Source: Stygiolobus sp037389425 (GTDB taxonomy: Archaea; Thermoproteota; Thermoprotei_A; Sulfolobales; Sulfolobaceae). Taken from it: 14,151 nt of DNA. Below the pieces are notes generated by a model. The model saw only the letters and a program-made list of their open reading frames with translations. It was not told the origin of the DNA and ran no database searches. Numbering within the stretch: position 1 is the first letter of the stretch; every line of letters begins with the position of its first letter. The DNA is taken from assembly GCF_037389425.1 (NCBI RefSeq), contig NZ_JBBHKR010000098.1, forward strand, positions 1 through 14,151, given 5' to 3'. This document shows positions 6,414 to 12,445 of this stretch, one piece after another. Made by a program: the position numbers and the translations under genes.

Positions 6414-6941
6414 GTGGTAAAAAAGGTTGCAATAAAGGTATCTGATGCTAAGAAATATCGAGATTTAGTAAGAGTATTTAAAGAGAGGGGAATAAAAATC
6501 TCAGATGACGGAGAAATAATAATTAAGGATGAAGATATTAATTTCGTACCATTGAACGTATTATTAGGTAGAATTTTATGTGAAATAAAGGGTAAGCAAT
6601 ATTTTAATGAACTACTTATTGGAATAGACACTAACAAGGATAAATTGTCTATTGCAGTGATAGGGGATGGTGAACTAATAGAAAGTAGAAACGCTAATGT
6701 AATAGATGTAAACGAACAATTATCAGAAATTATACAAACTTATCCTCATAAGTCTCTTAAGATCGGAATAGGCGGAGGTAACAAAATAGGTGAATTAGTC
6801 TACAGAATCGTAAAGATGAACTTTGAACAAGCTAAGATGGTTAATGAGTCTAAAAGTAGTTCCTCTGGAAATCCGTTTGTCAAAATAAAAGACAGAGATG
6901 TTAGGGCGGCTTATATCATAGCACTTAGGTCAGCTTCATGA
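6414..6941 (+). CDS. Predicted RNase-H-fold (RuvC/YqgF-like) protein
   Basis: The protein has 175 residues. Residues 1-60 form a charged domain I do not recognise. From about 65 there is a pattern typical of the RuvC/YqgF branch of the RNase H fold: a first strand with Asp (LLIGIDTNKDKLSIAVI, D72), a central strand with a glycine loop (KIGIGGGNKIGE, 116-127) and a C-terminal helix with acidic residues (KDRDVRAAYIIAL, D160 and D162). The Asp72/C-terminal Asp arrangement resembles Holliday-junction resolvases, but the expected middle catalytic Glu is not obvious (E127 or E144 are candidates). Nuclease activity is therefore a hypothesis. It overlaps the kinase gene by four bases (ATGA) and is divergent from a RadA paralogue. 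Confidence 0.72.
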   Translation: MVKKVAIKVSDAKKYRDLVRVFKERGIKISDDGEIIIKDEDINFVPLNVLLGRILCEIKGKQYFNELLIGIDTNKDKLSIAVIGDGELIESRNANVIDVNEQLSEIIQTYPHKSLKIGIGGGNKIGELVYRIVKMNFEQAKMVNESKSSSSGNPFVKIKDRDVRAAYIIALRSAS

Positions 6942-8029
6942 AAATAATAACGGATTATGATGTTGTGATACAAGGTCCTTGTGATCTCTACGTGAAAGAC
7001 GGTAAAATAATGATATCAGGGATAGAGTTAGGGGCAGGAGATAAGCTAGATATAAACTCCGATAATTACTTTACTGTGACATCTTTAACTAACTCAGAGA
7101 TAGAAAGTAACTGTAAGATTATTCAGTCATATAAAACATTAGGATGGTATAATATTGCAAAGGAAATATCTGGAGGAAAAATAATAGTGTTAGGTGATGA
7201 AAATTCTGGAAAAACTTACTTTTCTAATTTTCTAGCAAACTTATATGGAAGTTCTATAATAGATTCCGATGTCGGACAATCGTCAATATTTTTGCCAGCT
7301 TTCATTGCATATTCTAAGGATGTTTCGAAAAAGTTACTTCTTTCACAACGTAGAATAGATGGTATTGAATTTTTAGGAAGTATAACACCATCAACAAATC
7401 CGAGATTACATATATTTCTAGTACTACTTACACTTAAGGAAATCAATTCAGACAACGTAGTCATAGATAGCGATGGATGGGTTAGGGGGTTTCACGCTTA
7501 TAGGCATAAGCTTGAACTAATTTATACAATAGATCCAGATTACATTCTCGTGTTCGATCAAAGGATAATTAAAGATATGCCCAGAGACTTACTAAGAAAG
7601 GTCAAGTTATTAAAGCCTTTTCCGCTTAACGTAGATCGGAGCAGAAATAAGAGAAGAGAATATAGATCAAGGAAATACAGAGATTATTTCAGTAACGCTA
7701 AAGTAAATGTGATCGATATGAGAACAGTTGTCGGAACACCTATTTCTAAGAACCTAATAAGGGCATGGAACCAGTATGTACAATTAATAGATGAAAAACC
7801 TTGTGAAGGACTATACGTTGACAGAACTGAACTCTTCGGACTTTATTTGGGCTTAACGTATAAAGGGAAAACAGTAGGAGCTGGTTTAATTAAAGATATA
7901 AAAGAGGATTTAGGTATTGTCGAAATTCTTACACCAGTGGAAAATTTCGATGGGGTGATATTGGGGGAATTTAGGTTAAACGAAAACTTCACCGAGAGTA
8001 GAGTAAGGGTGAGAAAATGCTTAGAATAA
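6938..8029 (+). CDS. Clp1/Grc3-family polynucleotide 5'-hydroxyl kinase
   Basis: The 363-residue protein has Walker A GDENSGKT (86-93) and the family's hallmark DSDVGQSS (109-116), the D-x-D-x-G-Q motif of Clp1, Grc3/Nol9 and archaeal polynucleotide kinases. A beta-rich N-terminal domain (1-75) and a C-terminal beta domain (about 285-360, GLYLGLTYKGKTVGAGLIKD) flank the kinase, as in the family. These enzymes phosphorylate 5'-OH ends of RNA, and sometimes DNA, for example during tRNA splicing or rRNA processing. Start is the ATG at 6938, overlapping the upstream stop. It overlaps tmk by 13 bases, giving a tight three-gene operon. The true substrate is unknown. Confidence 0.87.
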   Translation: MKIITDYDVVIQGPCDLYVKDGKIMISGIELGAGDKLDINSDNYFTVTSLTNSEIESNCKIIQSYKTLGWYNIAKEISGGKIIVLGDENSGKTYFSNFLANLYGSSIIDSDVGQSSIFLPAFIAYSKDVSKKLLLSQRRIDGIEFLGSITPSTNPRLHIFLVLLTLKEINSDNVVIDSDGWVRGFHAYRHKLELIYTIDPDYILVFDQRIIKDMPRDLLRKVKLLKPFPLNVDRSRNKRREYRSRKYRDYFSNAKVNVIDMRTVVGTPISKNLIRAWNQYVQLIDEKPCEGLYVDRTELFGLYLGLTYKGKTVGAGLIKDIKEDLGIVEILTPVENFDGVILGEFRLNENFTESRVRVRKCLE

Positions 8030-8598
8030 TCTCGTTCGAAGGGATAGATGGCTCAGGTAAGACAACAGTAGCAAATATGGTTTATCAGAGGTTGAAAAAC
8101 CGGTTTAGTAGTAAGAATATAGTTCTCACGAGGGAACCTTTTACTAATGAGATCACAAGTCTTATAGAGAAGAGTGGTTGGAAAGATCCAATCGCATTGA
8201 CGTTACTGTTCGCTGCGGATAGGGCATATCATTTAAGAGAGTTAATAAATCAGAATCCTGACGTTATTCTTATGGACAGATATATTTATTCCTCTATTGC
8301 ATATCAGTCAGCCCTAGGTATAGAGGAGAACTGGATAGAAACTGTAAATTCAAAGTTTCCGAAACCAGTTCTCACTATCCTTTTGGATATCTCTCCTAAC
8401 AAAGCGTTGCAAAGAATTCAGAAAAACGATAAGTTCAATTTTAAGGAAAAAATAGAAAGTCTTACAATAGTAAGGGAGAAGTATCTTGAGCTTGCTAGAA
8501 GAGAGAAAAACATAGTAATGGTTAACGCGGAGAAGTCGTTAAATGACGTAGTCGAAGAAGTATATTCAATCATTTATTCTTATTTATTAACCCTTTAA
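8017..8598 (+). CDS. tmk: Thymidylate kinase
   Basis: The 193-residue protein is typical for dTMP kinase, which makes dTDP from dTMP for DNA synthesis. It shows P-loop FEGIDGSGKTT (7-17), TREPF (38-42), FAADRAYH (65-72) and DRYIYSS (87-93), all signature positions. The ATG at 8017 follows GGTGAG (8008-8013) within the end of the kinase gene, so it is translated inside the operon. The last 29 bases overlap the 3' end of the convergent UPF0148 gene. Confidence 0.96.
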   Translation: MLRIISFEGIDGSGKTTVANMVYQRLKNRFSSKNIVLTREPFTNEITSLIEKSGWKDPIALTLLFAADRAYHLRELINQNPDVILMDRYIYSSIAYQSALGIEENWIETVNSKFPKPVLTILLDISPNKALQRIQKNDKFNFKEKIESLTIVREKYLELARREKNIVMVNAEKSLNDVVEEVYSIIYSYLLTL

Positions 8599-8926
8599 TT
8601 CTATTTATTCTTTCAATAGCTTCTAAATATCTTATCACTTGATTTATAGTATCAATATCAAGAGGATCTTTGTTAAGCCGTTGATCTAGAAATTCTATTC
8701 CCTTATACAGAGTGTTTTCCAGTTTATCTAACGTTATAGCACCAGTAATTTTCTTTTCTTCCTCCTCGTTCTCTACTACATAAACCTTTCCATGAGTTGG
8801 ACATACAATATCTCCGTTCTTAAGCCTAAATAAAGGCATATGGCATAAAGGGCACGCCATATCTAACATTGTGGCTCCTTGTCTCAGGAGGTCAGCAGCT
8901 TTCTTTACCGAATCTGTGGTTGTCAT
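8570..8926 (-). CDS. UPF0148 / Sjogren-scleroderma autoantigen-1-type zinc-ribbon protein
   Basis: The protein has about 118 residues. A short N-terminal helix (SVKKAADLLRQGATML) leads into a zinc ribbon CPLC...CPTH, with ligand spacing C-x2-C-x13-C-x2-H and the usual GDIVCPTHG segment. A long helical C-terminus follows. This matches UPF0148 (Auto_anti-p27 family). The function is not established; the ribbon suggests nucleic-acid or protein binding. I prefer ATG 8926; an in-frame TTG at 8935 would add three residues. Its 3' end overlaps tmk by 29 bases in convergent orientation. It is divergent from UPF0147 with about 70 bases between. Confidence 0.85.
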   Translation of the reverse strand: MTTTDSVKKAADLLRQGATMLDMACPLCHMPLFRLKNGDIVCPTHGKVYVVENEEEEKKITGAITLDKLENTLYKGIEFLDQRLNKDPLDIDTINQVIRYLEAIERINRIKGLINKNK

Positions 8927-8948
8927 AATAACCAATAATATAAAATGG

Positions 8949-8961
8949 GTAATAAACTAAA
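8949..8961 (-). promoter_or_regulatory. TATA-like element before the UPF0148 gene
   Basis: TTTAGTTTATTAC is read on the minus strand, with its centre about 27-29 bases before ATG 8926. This fits a leaderless transcript from that codon. Confidence 0.45.
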
Positions 8962-8987
8962 AAACCATAAGTACTAATAATTGAATC

Positions 8988-8993
8988 GGTGAG
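8988..8993 (+). promoter_or_regulatory. Shine-Dalgarno site of the UPF0147 gene
   Basis: GGTGAG lies six bases before ATG 9000. Unlike most first genes in this window, this one has a leader with a ribosome-binding site. Its TATA box is probably in the A-rich stretch around 8957-8970, near the UPF0148 promoter. Confidence 0.55.
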
Positions 8994-8999
8994 ATTTCA

Positions 9000-9269
9000 A
9001 TGGCATCACTTTACGACAACGAGGCTAAGATAAAACAAGCAATAGTTATGCTTCAAAAAATTGTGAATGATACTGGAGTACCAAGGAATATTAGGCGAGC
9101 AGCAACTGACGCGATAAGGAACTTACAAGATCAGACGTTGAGCCCCGCTGTTAGGGCAGCTAATGCAATAGGAATTTTGGAGGAAATAAGTCAGGATCCT
9201 AATATGCCTACTCATACTCGAATCTCTATCTGGAACATTGTGTCTATGTTGGAGACAGTTAAAGACTAA
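9000..9269 (+). CDS. UPF0147 family helical protein
   Basis: The 89-residue, wholly helical protein matches UPF0147, a small family widespread in archaea. Characteristic stretches are IKQAIVMLQKIVNDTGVPRN, IRRAATDAIRNL and SPAVRAANAIGILEEISQDP. No catalytic motif is present and the function is unknown; the conserved arginine-rich helices suggest a binding or packing role. It starts at ATG 9000 with GGTGAG ahead of it. A T-rich stretch follows the stop. Confidence 0.92.
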   Translation: MASLYDNEAKIKQAIVMLQKIVNDTGVPRNIRRAATDAIRNLQDQTLSPAVRAANAIGILEEISQDPNMPTHTRISIWNIVSMLETVKD

Positions 9270-9271
9270 TT

Positions 9272-9291
9272 TTTTCGCATAAAGTTTTTTA
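9272..9291 (+). terminator. T-rich tracts after UPF0147, likely archaeal terminator
   Basis: Two oligo-T runs (about 9270-9275 and 9285-9290) follow the stop, the usual archaeal termination signal. The second run also forms the A/T-rich box placed about 28 bases before the tRNA-Leu gene, so termination and promoter sequence overlap. Confidence 0.4.
9285..9291 (+). promoter_or_regulatory. TATA-like box of tRNA-Leu(UAG)
   Basis: TTTTTTA is centred 28 bases before the first tRNA base, the same distance as the box before the second tRNA-Leu gene. Confidence 0.4.
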
Positions 9292-9315
9292 CCTGAATAC
9301 TCGATTTCATTAAGT

Positions 9316-9416
9316 GCGGGGGTGCCCGAGCAAGGTCAAAGGGGTCGGGCTTAGGACCCCAAAGGTAAGTACCCCGATGGCGTAGGCCTGCGTGGGTTCA
9401 AGTCCCACCCCCCGCA
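9316..9416 (+). tRNA. tRNA-Leu (anticodon UAG) with intron
   Basis: The acceptor arms GCGGGGG and CCCCCGC pair fully. The T arm is GTGGG TTCAAGT CCCAC, the discriminator is A73, and CCA is not encoded. The anticodon stem TCGGG (9345-9349) pairs with CCCGA (9373-9377) only if a 16-base insert is removed. The mature loop is then CTTAGGC with anticodon TAG at 9352-9354. The long variable arm (TGGCGTAGGCCTGC) is that of leucine tRNA. The spliced length is 85. A glycosyltransferase gene on the other strand ends four bases after it. Confidence 0.95.
9356..9371 (+). other. tRNA-Leu(UAG) intron between positions 37 and 38
   Basis: This 16-base intron makes a regular bulge-helix-bulge. CTTA of the anticodon loop (9350-9353) pairs with TAAG (9366-9369). 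The 5' bulge is GG|A and the 3' bulge is TA|C, with cleavage after the second base of each. CC/GG pairs close the intron hairpin. The archaeal splicing endonuclease would remove it. Confidence 0.85.
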
Positions 9417-9420
9417 TAAC

Positions 9421-10476
9421 TTATTTTATTATCTCAGATATTATCGAAATAATTTTGGTTCTAAAATTGGAAGAGGAAAAAGACATTGATTTTTCTATGA
9501 GTTCTTTTCTAAGATTATTCCATCCTTTGACGTACTTTTTGACCTTTTCTGCAGCCTCTTCTAATGAACTATAGCTCAAGTCTTTAGGTAAAATTTCCGA
9601 AGCTCCACTTTCAGAAGGAACTATCGGGATCGTCCCTGAAGCCATTGCCTCAACAATCGGTATACCAAAGTGCTCTCCTACAGTGGGATGGAAATACACA
9701 GACACCCTTTGCATTAGTGACACCAGTTCTCTTTTAGGAAGGTCAGTAAGGAATTCTACCTCAAGGCCCTTAGAAATCTCTCTTAATTTTCCTAAGTAAT
9801 TTTTATCACTTAAAGAACCAACTATATACGTTTTTAATTTAGTTAATCTAGCTATATTTATAGTATTTTCTAACATTTTGCCTCTCTCTATCCTAGCTAC
9901 AGTTATTATAGCTTCTTCCTTATTGGAATCAAGTTTGTTTGTGATGAACTCCTCAACATCTACGGGAGGGTAAATTACAGTCCTTACATTTAATCCTAAG
10001 CTCTCGATTTTTCTCGCAGAATAGTGAGAGTTAGATATTATAATAGCGTTCTTATCCAAGTGAGCTTTCACATATTTTTCAAATGGGTAAAGGTATAATC
10101 GCCAAAATATAGAAGATGAATACTTGCCGGGTGTGGTGAACGCTGGTGCCGCAGAATAAGCTAAGTGAGGTGCTATGTCTGATAACTTTAACAGCGTACC
10201 ACTGAGGTTAACGAAGATCGAAGGAGTTAGGCTTCTAGCTTTCCATAGGGTTAGAAGACGTTGATATTTGTCAAATTTCGTGATCCTAAAAGGAACAACA
10301 TATTTCACCTCGAAAGGTAAATATCTCTTAGGTTTAGAGAAAGTTACTAACTGTATTTTACCTAAATTGGAGTCTTGTAGAGCCCTGATCACTTCATGAT
10401 ATACTTTTCCCTCTCCTGAGAATTTTTCATTGGAGTAACCGTGAGCTATTACGGCTATACTTTTAATCCCACTCAA
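9421..10476 (-). CDS. GT4-family (GT-B) glycosyltransferase
   Basis: The 351-residue protein is a retaining GT-B glycosyltransferase. The C-terminal nucleotide-sugar domain shows R195-x4-K200 (ARIERGK) and the E-x7-E motif within GEHFGIPIVEAMASG (E268 and E276). The linker SNSHYSARKI...YPPVDVEEF (148-177) recalls ALG11/PimB-type mannosyltransferases. The N-terminal acceptor domain has the usual IAHGY...GEGKV glycine loop. It probably adds a sugar to a lipid- or protein-linked glycan at the cytoplasmic face of the membrane; donor and acceptor cannot be read. The start is TTG 10476. It is divergent from a family-2 glycosyltransferase across 14 bases, and its stop is four bases from tRNA-Leu(UAG). 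Confidence 0.9.
   Translation of the reverse strand: MSGIKSIAVIAHGYSNEKFSGEGKVYHEVIRALQDSNLGKIQLVTFSKPKRYLPFEVKYVVPFRITKFDKYQRLLTLWKARSLTPSIFVNLSGTLLKLSDIAPHLAYSAAPAFTTPGKYSSSIFWRLYLYPFEKYVKAHLDKNAIIISNSHYSARKIESLGLNVRTVIYPPVDVEEFITNKLDSNKEEAIITVARIERGKMLENTINIARLTKLKTYIVGSLSDKNYLGKLREISKGLEVEFLTDLPKRELVSLMQRVSVYFHPTVGEHFGIPIVEAMASGTIPIVPSESGASEILPKDLSYSSLEEAAEKVKKYVKGWNNLRKELIEKSMSFSSSNFRTKIISIISEIIK
10460..10467 (+). promoter_or_regulatory. TATA box of the GT2 gene, inside the opposite coding region
   Basis: CTTTTAAT is centred about 27 bases before GTG 10491. It lies within the first codons of the divergent GT4 gene. Confidence 0.6.
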
Positions 10477-10490
10477 TTTAGTCTAAACTC

Positions 10491-11405
10491 GTGGTTGAAA
10501 TAATTATACCTGTTGGTCCGGGAGACAGAGCTGATTGGCTGGACTCTGTTCTGAAAAAAGTTTCCGCATTGGCTAATAGTCTGAATTACAAGATCATAGT
10601 TTACGATAACTCCGAAAGAGAGGATCTAGCTAAAGTTATTTCTCAATATAGTGTTAATCATGTAACTGCAAAGAGATTCAAAAAAGTAAACATGGCTAAA
10701 TTAAGAAATGAAATGCTTAAATTAGCCAATGAAAGCTACGTTGTAATGTTGGATAGTGATGTGATACCATCTGAAAAAGCTCTTCCGAGAATGATTGAAA
10801 ACCTTAAGAACGGGGTCACGTTTACCTGGATGCACTATGCTTATGATGAAAAGGAAATAGAAGTTGATTCAGATTCTCTTGAAGAAAACCCGAATCTAGG
10901 ATGTTCAGCACTTAATTTAGATGTAATTAAAAGAGTAGGTTACTTTGACGAGAGATATGAGAGAGACGAAGATGTCTGGCTATATGCTAAGCTTAAAAAA
11001 GAAGGATATATTGTTAAACCAACTAAAGGTAGGTGCTTGCACCTTAATAAGGTTCATGCTAGAGAGAATTTAATGTCCTCACTAAAGGAAGCAAGAAGAA
11101 ATTTGTGGAGATCAAAATATGATATGATGCTAGTACTCGACGGTTTAACACAATTTCAAATGTTAACTGGTTATACATATTACGGAAGCTATTATGTAAT
11201 TCCAATAATTTCATTATTTACATCTCCTTTAATCTTATTTCTATATTTGCCTGTAATAGCATTTGGACTGAAATATTACAAATCGCCTAAAAAGTATCTT
11301 CTTAATTTACTTCCAGGTTTGAGTTTAGTGCTCGGATTACCCTACGGTCTGGCTTACGCAGTTGTTAATAAAAGTTTAAAGAAGAAGTATAACGGATATA
11401 AATAA
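10491..11405 (+). CDS. GT2-family (GT-A) glycosyltransferase with C-terminal membrane segments
   Basis: The 304-residue protein opens with the GT-A Rossmann strand (VEIIIPVGPGDRADWL) and carries YDNS (38-41), the metal-binding DSD (88-90) in VVMLDSDVIP, and a catalytic-type RDEDVW (158-163). Residues 192-220 are basic and helical, and two hydrophobic segments at about 234-260 and 270-293 anchor it to the membrane. This fits transfer of a sugar to a lipid-linked glycan or S-layer/archaellum glycan precursor. It starts at GTG 10491 with a leaderless promoter. The pairing with a divergent GT4 gene suggests one glycan pathway, which is inference. Confidence 0.9.
   Translation: MVEIIIPVGPGDRADWLDSVLKKVSALANSLNYKIIVYDNSEREDLAKVISQYSVNHVTAKRFKKVNMAKLRNEMLKLANESYVVMLDSDVIPSEKALPRMIENLKNGVTFTWMHYAYDEKEIEVDSDSLEENPNLGCSALNLDVIKRVGYFDERYERDEDVWLYAKLKKEGYIVKPTKGRCLHLNKVHARENLMSSLKEARRNLWRSKYDMMLVLDGLTQFQMLTGYTYYGSYYVIPIISLFTSPLILFLYLPVIAFGLKYYKSPKKYLLNLLPGLSLVLGLPYGLAYAVVNKSLKKKYNGYK
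10499..10509 (-). promoter_or_regulatory. TATA box of the GT4 gene, inside the opposite coding region
   Basis: GTATAATTATT is read on the minus strand, centred about 27-28 bases before TTG 10476. It occupies codons 3-7 of the divergent glycosyltransferase gene. Confidence 0.55.
11396..11405 (+). promoter_or_regulatory. TATA box of the nucleotidyltransferase-like gene
   Basis: ATATAAATAA overlaps the stop of the glycosyltransferase gene, with its centre about 24 bases before ATG 11424. It would give a leaderless or nearly leaderless mRNA. Confidence 0.45.
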
Positions 11406-11423
11406 GATTAAACTTATAATAAG

Positions 11424-12188
11424 ATGGGAAGGTGGAGTAGGATAGGTAACATAACTAAAGAAAAATTATTACAAAGAGGACTAACCATAGTAGAGGAGGC
11501 AAATAAACGAGAAATTCTATTGAGATTAATAGGAGGAGCTGCTGTAGCTATACTCGCACCAAAAGGAGCTGAAAAATTCCCTAGAAATTATAAAGATATT
11601 GATTTTTTCGGTCTTTCAAAACAGAGCAAGAAAATAACGGAATTACTTGAGAATTTTGGAATGGAAAGTAACAAAAGATTTAATGCATTACACGGAGATA
11701 GGAGACTAATCTTTTATGATCCCGAGCTTAATTCTAATGTTGATGTATTTCTAGATGAATTCGAGATGTGTCATAAAATGTCATTTAAGGACAGACTTGG
11801 TATTATGAAGATTACGATTCCGCCCTCAGACTTACTATTAACTAAGCTACAAATAGTTAAAATTACAGAAAACGACGTCAAGGATATTTTCGCTTTGCTT
11901 TATGACCTACAGCTTGGAGATAAGGATAATGAAAAGACAATAGATGTTAAATATATTAGTAAAGTTTTATCTGATGATTGGGGATTTTATACTACTGTTA
12001 CAGATAACATAGATAAACTACTCAGGGAATTTAATCCTCCAAAATGCATCGCTGATAAACTTGTTAAACTTAGGAAAGTAATTGATGAAGAGCCTAAGTC
12101 CGTTAAATGGAAAATGAGAGCTAAGATAGGAAGGAGAGTTAAATGGTATGAGGAACCAGAGGAGGTAGGAACGTTTAAACCCAGCTAA
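11424..12188 (+). CDS. Nucleotidyltransferase-fold protein
   Basis: The 254-residue protein has the opening pattern of the polymerase-beta-type nucleotidyltransferase fold: LIGGAAVAIL (35-44) with the GG motif, then NYKDIDFFG (55-63) with the D-x-D pair D58 and D60, and NVDVFLDE (105-112) supplying a third acidic residue. A helical domain follows, including IPPSDLLLTKLQIVKITENDVKDIFALL, as in AbiEii- and MNT-like proteins. The C-terminus is basic (KWKMRAKIGRRVKWYEE). Substrate and role are unknown. No HEPN or AbiEi-type partner is adjacent, so a toxin-antitoxin reading is not supported here. It starts at ATG 11424 and lies just before tRNA-Leu(GAG). Confidence 0.72.
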   Translation: MGRWSRIGNITKEKLLQRGLTIVEEANKREILLRLIGGAAVAILAPKGAEKFPRNYKDIDFFGLSKQSKKITELLENFGMESNKRFNALHGDRRLIFYDPELNSNVDVFLDEFEMCHKMSFKDRLGIMKITIPPSDLLLTKLQIVKITENDVKDIFALLYDLQLGDKDNEKTIDVKYISKVLSDDWGFYTTVTDNIDKLLREFNPPKCIADKLVKLRKVIDEEPKSVKWKMRAKIGRRVKWYEEPEEVGTFKPS

Positions 12189-12232
12189 AAAATCAAAGAT
12201 CTGAGATACATAAAAATACCTATTATCGTAAA

Positions 12233-12240
12233 CTTTTAAT
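12233..12240 (+). promoter_or_regulatory. TATA box of tRNA-Leu(GAG)
   Basis: CTTTTAAT is centred about 28 bases before the first tRNA base, and is identical to the octamer before the GT2 gene. Confidence 0.55.
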
Positions 12241-12264
12241 TGTATATCGGTTAATAATGTAAGT

Positions 12265-12367
12265 GCGGGGGTGCCCGAGCAAGGTCAAAGGGGGCGGACT
12301 GAGACTCATTCAGAGCAGTATGCTCCGCTGGCGTAGGCCTGCGTGGGTTCAAGTCCCACCCCCCGCA
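12265..12367 (+). tRNA. tRNA-Leu (anticodon GAG) with intron
   Basis: The body is identical to the tRNA-Leu(UAG) gene at 9316-9416 in the acceptor, D, variable and T arms, with discriminator A and no encoded CCA. The anticodon stem GCGGA (12294-12298) pairs with TCCGC (12324-12328) around a loop enlarged by 18 bases. The mature loop is best read as CTGAGGC, anticodon GAG at 12301-12303, with a spliced length of 85, equal to the first copy. Confidence 0.94.
12304..12321 (+). other. tRNA-Leu(GAG) intron, relaxed bulge-helix-bulge
   Basis: The 18-base intron is placed by pairing ACTG (12298-12301) with CAGT (12316-12319), a CTC/GAG hairpin inside the intron, a three-base 5' bulge AG|A and a longer 3' bulge AT|GCT. 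This removes bases so that position 37 is G, as in the sister tRNA and as expected for leucine CUN tRNAs. A boundary one base later would leave A37 instead. The exact junction is therefore inferred. Confidence 0.55.
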
Positions 12368-12445
12368 TAACCTTCAATAAAAAGAGAACATGAAGATAAA
12401 GCGTGCTTAGAGAGTGAAAATAATGCGTTAAATCAAGGTCCTTAC

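Noticed and set aside
11424..12188. Type IV (AbiE-like) toxin-antitoxin system
   Set aside because: Only the nucleotidyltransferase-like component is present; the adjacent genes are a glycosyltransferase and a tRNA.
9316..12367. Integrated element flanked by tRNA-derived attachment sites
   Set aside because: Both tRNA genes are complete with their own promoters, there is no integrase or viral/plasmid gene between them, and their anticodon arms differ, so they are paralogues rather than att copies.
12368..12445. C/D-box small RNA or short gene between tRNA-Leu(GAG) and fen1
   Set aside because: An ATGAAGA resembling a C box is present, but no D box or paired C'/D' is seen, and the only ATG frame closes after six codons.
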